DNA from: Massospora cicadina
Taxonomy: Eukaryota > Entomophthoromycota > Entomophthoromycetes > Entomophthorales > Entomophthoraceae
DNA: 64,000 nucleotides
Direction of reading: 5' to 3'
Assembly: GCA_022478985.1 (NCBI GenBank)
Contig: JAKSZP010018524.1
Location: 111,034 to 175,033 of the forward strand
Shown: piece after piece, positions 56,121 to 64,000 of the stretch
Numbering within the stretch: the first letter of the stretch is position 1
Layout: each line of letters begins with the position of its first letter
Position numbers and translations under genes: made by a program
The notes under the pieces: generated by a model
The model's database searches: none
The model's input: only the letters and a program-made list of their open reading frames with translations
What the model was told of the DNA's origin: nothing

Positions 56121-57640
56121 CTGCGCTAGTATAATTAAGTAATAAATTATGGTTCTTTCTTCTGCTTCAAGGTGGGATTGACTCAGGACCAGATTCATCC
56201 TCCTTAAGTGCCAATTTGGCCCAATCCAGATTTTGAGCAACAAGAAACTTGGCTGTAGCAGCATAGAACCAGATGCACCGCATGTTAATAGTTGCTGATT
56301 CCCAGTAAATGATTGGCAGGTGAGGCAGAAAACTGTTAGTAGTGATCTGATTGAAACAATTTGGAGGAAAGCAAGCTTCAAGAGAATCAGTTGACCAAAA
56401 AATGGTGTGATATCTTTAAATTTCTGGGGTCGCCAGATGCACACAATAAACTTGAGCTTTCCACCATTTGATGAGGAGAGACATGCAGCAAGTGCCCTGA
56501 GGGCATCCGCTCAGGGGAAGATATGCATGAGGTGGCTGAGTAAGTCCAGCCTAGGAAGATAGTCATCAGCGTAAACTTAGTGTAAGACCTCAAAAGCCAC
56601 ACAATTGGCCAAGCGGAAACAAACATCATGGATTGCATGGGTGTTGAGCCCATTTGAAAAAGTGTGATTGGTCTTTTTTCAAGCATCACAGACCAGAAAT
56701 TGAGAACCTTTCCATAAAAGTGTTGGCCTGGACAGGACCTTGGGCTGAATGGAATTGTCTTCAGCCAAAATAAGGTGATTAAGGCCAAAAAGATGCTCAT
56801 ATTTGGCCCCCAAGTTGGTGAGAAGTTGACTTCAACGTGGAAAATTGGATGAGCTCAGTATTGTTGAATATGCTTAAAACATCAGGAAAAGTTGAGCATA
56901 AATTTAAACTCCATCAGGAGGTCCCCATCCCAGTAAAGGGATGACTGCGAAAAATTGGAATCCTTAGGATTAAGGATGCAACAGATAATGCCCTCTGGAG
57001 GATTAAGTGAGGAACGCAGATAAGGGAGGATACCCCAGTGGTAGAGTATAGACCCTCTACCACTGCCTCCTGAGTTCAATCCTGGTAATGGACGTTGGGT
57101 AGGGGACGATTTTGACTGTGTTGGTTTTGCGCGCCAATGCCCTGAACCGAGATAGCAAATAGCAAAGGCGGTCCATGGAGTTCCTGACCTATCATACGCC
57201 GCGCATGGAGGTTTTCTGGGTTTTATCCTCCTTTCCCATTTTCTTCACTTCACTAATTGGTGCGGTATCATCCTCAGGTCAGCCCACCTTGAATAAAATT
57301 TAAAAATTTAAATTTAAAGTGAGGAACGCAGATGATGCTTATACCCTAGGGACCATTGAAAATCTCCACATCCAGAATAATATGCTTCTTGACAATAGTT
57401 TTAGGCTGATTAGAGGTCATAATTGTTGGCGCAGGGATAATTTGACCCAATTCTGACTCCTAGAGAAAGCCTAGGAACATATGCTTATGTATAGTCCAGT
57501 TCAACTGGTTGAACTGATGGCGTTGATTGAGATCAAGAGCTTTGACAATGTTGCAATAGGCTTAGAAAGTGATGTTTACAGACTTTAACAAGAAAATCAG
57601 GAACTTCAGGTTTTATATTCCAGTAATGTGGATGAAAATG
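56120..57640 (-). pseudogene. Opposite-strand degenerate ORF in the 3' region of E6
   Basis: Read on the minus strand from the 3' LTR inward, coherent peptide continues in adjoining frames: 'IIPAPTIMTSNQPKTIVKKH' (57380-57450), [SINE], 'EGIICCILNPKDSNF' and 'SSLYWDGDLLMEFKFMLNF' (56880-57000), 'TWGPNMSIFLALITLF' (56740-56815), 'NTHAIHDVCFRLANCVAFEV' (56590-56650), 'LPRLDLLSHLMHIF' and 'WFYAATAKFLVAQNLDW' (56200-56270). Stops are few and frames shift about four times. I do not recognise the family. Position and orientation equal those of the frame at 7650-8600 in E1, and '(I/L)(Q/H)D.....L.N' is shared. Confidence 0.5.
57005..57333 (+). mobile_element. tRNA-derived SINE with perfect 17-bp duplications
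   Basis: AAGTGAGGAACGCAGAT occurs at 57005-57021 and again at 57317-57333, enclosing about 295 bp (57022-57316). The insert begins with a tRNA-like head. It has a box A-like TACCCCAGTGG at 57031-57041 (one mismatch to TRGYNNARNNG) and a perfect box B GTTCAATCC at 57074-57082. The unrelated body contains 'ccctgaaccgag' and 'cgccgcgcatgg', and the tail is 'taaaatttaaaaatttaaatttaaa'-like and A/T-rich. The layout is that of a SINE transcribed by RNA polymerase III and mobilised by LINE proteins. It interrupts the opposite-strand frame of E6. The perfect duplication suggests a fairly recent insertion. Confidence 0.88.
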
Positions 57641-59618
57641 TTAGATTTTGATGGTTAACTCAAAAATAAACCCTTTATTAACCATAAATGCTGATAGATT
57701 ACTCCCATTGATGGATCCCTTATTCCTTCCTAATTTATCTGAATGATCTGTTAGTCCAGTTAAACTACAAAACTACCTTAATTGTGCTTATATATTGATT
57801 AACATAGCTAATAATAATTATTATATAATTATATTATAGCTAATTATGGGACCCACTTGGGTGAATCAAGTGGTTTTAAGGCATAAACTTAATTGCGCTC
57901 GCAAATTTGATGAAATCACAATTAATTTGCAATATACTTTATGTATTTAATCTTTGTAAATTGCATGATAGTAATTGCTATGGACGACCTGATATGGGAG
58001 TACCTAGTACTATTGAAAGGCCTACCAGCGTCCCAATTAAGAATGCATCATTATTCAAATTCTATATTGTCTTTTTCCATTTTATTGTAAATTGTCAGCT
58101 GTATGATGAAATGTAATTGGGCTGATTGTAAATTGAATATACACTGTTAAGGTGCTAATATTATGCCTAAAAATCTATTCAATTATGAGATTAGAAGTGC
58201 CTCCAATGGGGTGAAACAATTGTAATTAAGTTAATTCAAGGGCTGAGTAAACTTGAGTAACTTTAATAACAATTGCCATAATTTATAAATGAATGGCATG
58301 GCTTTGATGAACTCATTTAATAGATGAGTATTGCAAGGCACTTAGCTCCAGCTATTAGCTGGACATGGTTAAGCACCTTTTAAACTAAGAAAGAAGAACC
58401 CCAAGGCCCAGCCCCTCACCCAGAAACTGACCTAGGGCATACCCTGGACGATAGATGGGTGGCTGCTGCTCCCACCTGCCTGCCACACGCCTTTTCTCCA
58501 TCTAACCCTCAACCTAAACCTATCCAAGTTGCAAAATCTGTGGGTCTTATTAGAAGAAAATCAAGCAGCTTTATGAAGAATTTGGTAAATTCAAGAAGCT
58601 CTCCACCACGGTCCCCATTCCTTACACCCAACAGGTGGTGCATTCAGAAGCCAACCTGATTATCATAATTTATATAACAAGTCAAAGTTTGGGTTAAAAG
58701 TCAAAAAAGAGGTCAAAAGTCAGGATTAAACTTGACTATATTCTAAAGCTTGGAAAAGTGGATTTGGACAATTGGAATTCCAAAAATGAATTGGACCATC
58801 TACTACTAAAAAAAGGAATTCCAAAAATGAACTGAAAATAGCTTGGGAACGTTGACTGATGCATCAAAAGGAAATTGGCGTTGAAATTATTAATAATGGA
58901 GTTAAAATCGTAAATGGCTCTCTACTATCATGGTTCAGCTTAGAAACTTTACCCCCCATCCCAACATAAAGCCCAGCACCTTGCTAATGGTAGAATGTTG
59001 GGTTGTTCTCTTTTATTAAAGTTTCCTTTTTTTATTTAAAATATTTATTGGAAATAGCTTTTTTTCTAATAGGTAAAACGACTAATGGTAAACAATCCAT
59101 TGGATTGGCCCCTTTCCAACAACCCTCCAACAGGGACACACACAACACATTGTATCCAGTGGTACCTTGTGGACTGTGGCTGCTCCTGTGGTACTAGCTC
59201 ACCCGCAAAGGAAGCCAGGTTTTTCTTGGCACACTGGGTTTATAACAAGTATGGCCAGGAGATGCCCTAGATGTATAATATATTGGCACCTGGCCTAGAA
59301 ATAAATAATCTTTCATCTTATATCTAATAATATAAAATCATCTTTAATTTAATTCTATCTTCATATTAAGAGTGTAGACAAGTCCAAAGGGGAGCTTGGC
59401 ATATGTACCCGCATTAGGATAATTCCAGATTACAGAGGTAAAAATACCCAGAAGAGATCTGAAGAGTCCAGTATTGTTTTTTAAAGCTTTGTGAGCTTCA
59501 GAACATTTTTAAAACATCAAAAGATACTATGCAGAATTTAGAATAAATTGGCTGAAACTCTTTTCAACTATTGAAGCAGAATTATATTCATTTAACAAGT
59601 AAATCCTCAAACTTAACA
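57639..59618 (+). repeat. 3' LTR of E6, with internal insertion
   Basis: TGTTAGATTTTGATGG... to ...CCTCAAACTTAACA, aligned with the 5' LTR except for 58302-59209, which has no counterpart there. After removal of that insert the length is about 1.07 kb, as in the 5' LTR. Confidence 0.85.
58302..59209. mobile_element. Unclassified ~0.9-kb insertion in the E6 3' LTR
   Basis: The 5' LTR reads 'gaggattgccaggtctttt' at 48840. Here 'gaatggcatgg' (58291-58301) and 'ggaagccagg' (59210-59219) both correspond to that one site, so a diverged 10-11-bp duplication is likely. The insert contains a 66-codon plus frame (58459-58659, with upstream continuation 'LGHTLDDRWVAAAPT') and simple repeats such as two 'ggaattccaaaaatgaa' copies. 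No terminal inverted repeats or RT were seen. A 10-11-bp duplication would suit a non-LTR or Mutator-type element; the type is open. Confidence 0.55.
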
Positions 59619-59623
59619 GTGGT

Positions 59624-60300
59624 ATTTGTACAAAGTGGCTTCAGGGATCTCATTAAGTTCCTCTTTATGTCACAGTTTCTAGTAAAGGTTCACTTAAGTC
59701 CTATCATGTGTATCTGGACATCAGATCAAGATTTGAGAAAAGAAAAGATGGCGGCAATAGATTCATCTAAAAATATATAAATAGCATTAACTAGTGGTTT
59801 TGCACTAGCATAAAAGTGACGTGATAAATCATAATGGTTTTCTCCATTGTTGAGGTAAATGGCCATGAAGGCTCGTTTTTGACTTGAGTGGGTTTGATAG
59901 GAGTCAAATATCTGTATGAGAGTGTTCTTGACCTGGGCCCAGGTCTGGCAAGCACGAAGGTGGGGGCATATTTCACGAGTTTTTCCTCACGGGCAGGAAT
60001 GTATATTCTTGACCTTTTTGGCAATTAGTGGCCTATTATATAGTGCTCTCAAAAGCATCTAAAAACAACGCAATGCTTTCTTGGCCTGTTAGAAGTCATT
60101 CCTTGAATTTAGGCTTAAAAGCTGATACAACTGGTGTAGAGAGTGAATGGATTTTAGCTTTAATAATCTGGCTAGGCTAAGTAGAAATTGATATGGTATA
60201 TGTGCTGGGAGCCTGCTAGTCCATTTGTCTTTAAATCTTCTCCAACCGATCTTGCAATTTGTCCCAACTTTGATTAAAGGCGCTGGTGTCAGCCTTCTAA
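59624..60300 (-). pseudogene. Gag fragment, probably the N-terminal gag of set B
   Basis: Minus-strand peptide in two adjoining frames: 'FNQSWDKLQDRLEKI' (60240-60290), 'AKIHSLSTPVVSAFKPKFKE' and 'ESIALFLDAFESTI' (60040-60150), then 'ACQTWAQVKNTLIQIFDSYQ' and 'FMAIYLNNGENHYDLSRHFY' (59800-59960). This is the F.G....FL..FE....W..V...L...F gag pattern. It lies directly beyond E6, on the same strand and in the right position to be the missing gag start of set B. Confidence 0.7.
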
Positions 60301-60435
60301 TTAATTTGAAGATCCAAATTTAAAATTTGGACATACTAAAACTAATGTGAGTTTCCAAATTGGCCTTTTTTTGTTTCATTTTATCAAAAATTTATATTAA
60401 ATCTCCTAATATCTTGTACGCTTTACATTTCTAAA

Positions 60436-60450
60436 GTCTAGTGTGCCTAG
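60436..60450 (-). other. Possible decayed primer-binding site of set B
   Basis: The plus strand 'tctagtgtgcctagg' resembles 'ctctagtgagcacca' of E1, and an LTR-like TGACAGCAGG begins at 60453 (compare TGACAGCAGATT at 113). Weak, but placed as expected upstream of the gag fragment. Confidence 0.35.
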
Positions 60451-60452
60451 GG

Positions 60453-61670
60453 TGACAGCAGGATCAATGAGGCTCCCTTCAGAGTGAACTTAACACCCTC
60501 AAGCGATGATCTAATATTTAATTTTTGAAGGCCACTCATTTTAGAATCTTGACACGCAAAAAAAAACCTTAGAGCCTTCAGCCAGGATAATAGGTGGCCC
60601 AGGGGCCAGGGGGCTCTCTGAAACCTGTTTGTCATTTAACCCCCACTTGACCTCTTAGAACTTCAGGTTCTTTGAAACTTCAGGCCTCATGGCCCTTCAG
60701 TATTGGTGTCAATTTAATGCTGAAGCTGATCAAGCATAGATTCTACATGGCACAATTGTTGCAATAAAATGGAGATCATACTTTGGGTTTAGGAGGAAGC
60801 CTCCAACACAAAATTATGGACAACTTATGTACCTTGGGACCACACCCTGTAGTCTCTGAGTAAAGTAGGTATCCATATATCCAGAGATCCCAGAGTCCAA
60901 CAGGGAATTTGACTTTTGGCGTCATTGATGGGGCAACTGTCATGGAGCGTGATGATAATAATGTTTAGATTGGCCTGGAACTCTGGGTGAGTCACCACCC
61001 AAAACCCTTGCAAGAATGCCTCAGGCACAGCCATCAAAAATGACGTCTTAAAGATGAAAATACCATCCATGAAGACTATCCAGGGAGTGCTTAGAAGCAG
61101 GATCATCTCACTAATTTTTGTAATAATAATCGTTAAAAGAACAAAATACGGGGTTTATTTTGTTTTTTATAGATTTTTATTTGAAATATAAGATAGGGAA
61201 AATTAAGAAAATGGAGTGGCAATGATACCTGTTGGGGACCACTGCTTATAAGCTCAGTGGGGAAAATGCATCATTTAATTAACTACCATCATAGAAAATT
61301 TAAACCAAGCGGTCATATTGGGTTCCCAGACCTAATTTTTAACTAACATGGGTCCAGACTGCTTAGCCAAATTTTTTTGGGCTCATTACTTTAATTTAAT
61401 TTTTCTGTTGTGTGCATGCATTTGCTGCGTCAGTATCATTATGGGCGGATTTCAGGTTGTTCCCTGGGCCAAGCAACATAACGCTGGACTTATTTGGTGG
61501 GGAAGAGCTTGCTCTTTCCAATACCTGTTGGGGGCGGGTGTGACATTGACACAAAGGTTGGGTTCATGGCGGGTTTGTGGATTTTTGCACAATTGTAAAA
61601 CCTCCTAACAAACCCATTAAATGTTTTGCACCAGCTAATTAGAGGACAATGCTAAGAGAGGCACTGCAAT
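60453..61670. other. Region without clear gene, probably LTR and decayed element
   Basis: Holds short frames such as 60825-61106 (minus; 'PEAFLQGFWVVTHPEF') and 61348-61608 (plus), neither with a recognisable domain. Its left part is where the 5' LTR of set B should lie and its right part where the 3' LTR of E7 should lie, but no partner copies are in the window. Confidence 0.35.
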
Positions 61671-61672
61671 TA

Positions 61673-62708
61673 TCAGGGGTATGCCTTGACCCACCTCTCA
61701 TTCACCACATGGGCCATATCGCCCTGGATGGTGAGAGGCACAGGTTCTCGCCTCCACACCTTTTTTGAGTGGAACGGGCATTGCTCCCAATCCAAATAAA
61801 ATGGTTCCTGTCCATTACTTACATTATACTTCCCTTTAGGAAGGGGTGAAGCACTGCCACCAAGGAACTGAGCCAAAGCAATATTCTTATAGGCCTTGGG
61901 GAGTTTGATGGTCATAATTGCAGTGACTTTGGGAGGAGGGTGTGGAGCTTTGTGTGCCATATGAAATGCTTCCACCAACTCAAAACAGTTGAAACAATCA
62001 TGAGTACTGACCCAGTTATTTTCATATGAAGGAAAACCCTTCCAAGCCACCAGGTACTGAGCCAAACGGTGGTATTGGCGTGATGCCAAAATTGCACCAC
62101 CTCAGATTTGATTGACTCCTCCAGAATGATAGGTTCAAGGTCCCTGGGTGGGGCACCAGTAAAGGGAAAAAGCTGAAAGGCGTGGAAAACTGGGTGCTGT
62201 TTTCAGTGGGGATAGAGCGCCAAATGAAATGAGTCATTACCCAGTTCTTCAAAAACCTCATGAGGACCTGACTGGTTACTGGAAATTTCCATGAGGGGAC
62301 CTTAATGTGCAGGTGGTGGATGTCAAGCATCAATGCAAACCTACCTTGAAATTGTGATCAGGCAGGCACTTTCAGTCAACAATTTTCTTTATAGTCAACA
62401 ATCTCTTTTTGTTAAGGTGTTTGTGGACCAGATACTGAGTAGCCTGGATTTGTTGAACATGCTCAGCTGCTGCTGGAACCTCAGGTCGAAGACAGGGACC
62501 AAGAGAGAAGGAAGGGTTGTACCCCAACGTAGCTTCATATGGAGAAATCCCAGTGGAGGTGTGTGAGGCATTATTGTAGGCAAACTGGGCCAATGGAAGA
62601 TCATCCGTCCAGGTGTCATGTGCAGCGGTGGCATAACACTGGAGGTACTTCTCCAGAATTTTGATTAAAATTTTTTTCTGGCCATCTAATTAGGGATGAT
62701 ATGTCATG
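61673..62708 (-). pseudogene. E7: chromovirus integrase C-terminus with chromodomain
   Basis: Minus strand. From 62680 inward: 'DGQKKILIKILEKYLQ' (the DGQTERVN region with Glu lost), 'LPLAQFAYNNASHTSTGISP' with 'YEATLGYNP', the GPY/F part near 62100-62330 ('HLHIKVPSWKF'...'HPVFHAFQLFP'), then the chromodomain in 61673-62089: 'QYLVAWKGFPSYENNWVSTH' and 'ELVEAFHMAHK'. Two frame changes. Everything upstream is cut off by E8 at 62709. Confidence 0.88.
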
Positions 62709-63189
62709 TGTCAGGAAGCTAATATGACTGGACAATATGCTACCCATACTGGCGGATTGGAGGGGTATTGAGACGAGTCTCAAGATTTACAAAAAAAAGG
62801 GATACACAAATTATAATTGAGAAAAATGATGACCATTTAGCAAATTGAGAGAATTTATGCTGAGATTCGATACAAACAAGAGTAATTTGAAAAGGGAAGA
62901 AGAATAGAATATTACCAAGCTGCGGATGCATCCAGCTTGGGGAACCAAGATATAAAGAGTTACATGGAAGATTGAAGGGGAGGACTTTTCTGGGTGATAA
63001 GGGAGTGCAGATAAGTCTGCGATTTATATTAAAATAAAGGTCGAAATAAGGGTTGATAGCTCCATACATAGTTTATCAAGTTTTATTAAGAATTTAGTGA
63101 TCCTCATATCATCTGATTTGGTTGCTCAGTGGCTAATACCCTGTGCAAATTGACTTGGCGGAATCAAGCCTAGGCGCCAAGAATTAACA
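62709..63189 (+). repeat. 5' LTR of E8
   Basis: TGTCAGGAAGCTAATATGAC... to ...CAAGAATTAACA, 481 bp; matches the E4 LTR at both ends ('atatgactggacaa', 'ttgctcagtggct', 'accctgtgcaaa'). Confidence 0.8.
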
Positions 63190-63190
63190 G

Positions 63191-63207
63191 TGGTGCTCAC
63201 TACAGGG
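63191..63207 (+). other. Primer-binding site of E8
   Basis: TGGTGCTCACTACAGGG, the clean form of the site shared by this lineage; it predicts a tRNA ending CCCTGTAGTGAGCACCA. Confidence 0.75.
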
Positions 63208-63276
63208 GGCCACTAGGCGACTGTAGCTTTTCAGCAATAAAAATACAATGATGAGTCCTCATTCATTCCAACATAA

Positions 63277-64000
63277 TTTGATCAAATCCAGGCGCGGTAT
63301 GCTGAAGAAACCTGGGAGGCACATAACCACAAACCAACATTATTTACTGTTTTTAAACCGGGGGATGATGAAGCTATGATCAATCTGCAATTGGAAAATT
63401 TTCTTGAGCTGACAACCAACCAACAAGGATGCTCCACAAATGTGACTCCCCAACAATTGAGGAATATTATGGAGTGGCTGTTGCGCGGATATTGCCTATA
63501 CAAATATGAGACTGGGGAAAACGCTCTGAGTTTATTCTATAACCAGCGCGACCAAGAAAATTTCTACGCTCTGTACATGTCTTATTTAAATGCAACTACA
63601 TCAGGGTTGGCTCGCCGCCTCAGTACCCACGGAATTGAGGAATATTTAGTTGCTTACGTGCAACCTTTAATTCACCAGATACTACATGCGCTGGCTTGCC
63701 ATAATATTAAAATTGGAGATGTTTTATGGTTTGCTCAAGCACAGCAGCACAATACTTGCCTCCTGCTCGAATACCTCTATCATTTGTTTTCATAAGTACA
63801 AGGGGCGTTGGCACAGATGGATCATCATGTTGGGGACATCCACCGTCAATTGGACATTCTGGTACCACAGTTAAAATCAGAATTACCTCGAGTAATAAGA
63901 GAACTGCTGGAGCATCATGGCCTATTGGTGGAGTGGATTCAGGATTTAATGACATTGGGGAATAATACTGAGCTTTATGATAAAGCTAACCAAATGGTCA
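63277..64000 (+). pseudogene. Gag of E8 (one internal stop, continues past the window)
   Basis: One frame is open from 63277 (after TAA 63274) to TAA 63793, then stays coding-like to the window end. Before the stop it reads 'QARYAEETWEAHNHKPTLF', 'GDDEAMINLQLENFLELTTN', 'LRNIMEWLLRGYCLYKYETG' and 'SGLARRLSTHGIEEYLVAYV'. After it come 'MDHHVGDIHRQLDILVPQLK' and 'LLEHHGLLVEWIQDLM', probably a coiled coil. The N-terminal part aligns with the E6 gag near 49300-49530. A single stop in some 240 codons makes this the best preserved gag of its lineage here. The initiator ATG is not certain; 63376 is only the first one in frame. Confidence 0.75.

Larger units (their letters stand above)
48187..59618 (+). 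mobile_element. E6: large Ty3/Gypsy element with nested insertions
   Basis: Plus-strand element with related LTRs (48187-49251; 57639-59618, the latter lengthened by an insertion). The interior is 8.4 kb: gag, protease, RT, RNase H, integrase, a solo LTR of the E2 family, and an opposite-strand frame containing a SINE. Candidate target duplications are poor (GAAGT against GTGGT). All frames are broken; integrase and protease carry active-site changes. It is the longest element here and apparently interrupts set B. Confidence 0.85.
62709..64000 (+). mobile_element. E8: 5' end of a Ty3/Gypsy element, cut by the window edge
   Basis: 5' LTR, primer-binding site and gag on the plus strand; pol lies beyond 64000. 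It interrupts E7. The left flank is TCATG (62704-62708). The LTR is of the same family as that of E4. Confidence 0.8.

Noticed and set aside
57024..57092. A functional tRNA gene
   Set aside because: Box A and box B are present, but no acceptor or anticodon stem closes properly. The unit is followed by a SINE body with flanking 17-bp duplications.
1..64000. Host protein-coding genes, CRISPR arrays, bacterial operons or viral genomes
   Set aside because: No frame outside mobile elements shows a recognisable host domain, no spaced short repeats were seen, and the Gypsy, LINE and SINE content is eukaryotic.

Overview
This window is eukaryotic, AT-rich and built almost entirely of transposable elements. 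I found no intact host gene, rRNA or functional tRNA. Nearly every coding stretch is a fragment of retrotransposon gag, protease, reverse transcriptase (RT), RNase H or integrase, broken by stops and frameshifts. Chromodomain-bearing Ty3/Gypsy elements (chromoviruses), a second Gypsy lineage with YLDD reverse transcriptase, a LINE and a tRNA-derived SINE together suggest a large, repeat-inflated, low-GC genome. A filamentous or early-diverging fungus is my best guess, at low confidence, because no taxonomic marker gene is present.

Layout. (1) 113-1625: a very short minus-strand LTR element with no protein, here called TRIM-like. (2) 1921-2640: a decayed LINE RT, minus strand, followed by a 183-bp-spaced duplication. 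(3) ~3400-5930: plus-strand chromovirus remnant E0, cut inside RNase H. (4) 5931-25830: minus-strand Gypsy E1. Its right LTR is split by Gypsy E3 (14810-25287, TSD TTACC), whose 5' LTR is in turn split by chromovirus E2 (15013-20626), giving a three-deep nest. (5) 25831-30143: minus-strand Gypsy E4, lacking integrase. (6) 30144-33432 and 40018-41900: AT-rich sequence without recognisable genes, split by (7) chromovirus E5 (33438-40012), the best preserved element, with ~800-bp LTRs and a perfect ATAAC duplication. (8) ~41900-48186: two minus-strand Gypsy remnants, set A and set B. (9) 48187-59618: large plus-strand Gypsy E6, apparently inserted into set B. E6 itself carries a solo LTR of the E2 family, a SINE with perfect 17-bp duplications, and a ~0.9-kb insertion in its 3' LTR. 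(10) 59624-60450: the gag end of set B. (11) 61673-62708: chromovirus fragment E7, cut by (12) the 5' LTR and gag of E8, which runs off the right edge.

Two lineages recur. Chromoviruses (E0, E2, E5, E7) have the order protease-RT-RNase H-integrase, with a chromodomain at the end in E2, E5 and E7. In E5 the sequence just after the 5' LTR is complementary to the predicted transcript start, which points to Tf1/sushi-type self-priming. The second lineage (TRIM-like, E1, E3, E4, E6, E8, probably set B) shares a primer-binding site of the form TGGTGCTCACTACAGGG next to the LTR and, where intact, a YLDD(I/N) RT motif. E1 and E6 of this lineage also contain a degenerate open frame on the opposite strand, between integrase and the 3' LTR. 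That is the most promising possibly undescribed trait here. No element in the window looks autonomous: catalytic residues are changed in several copies and most frames are broken.
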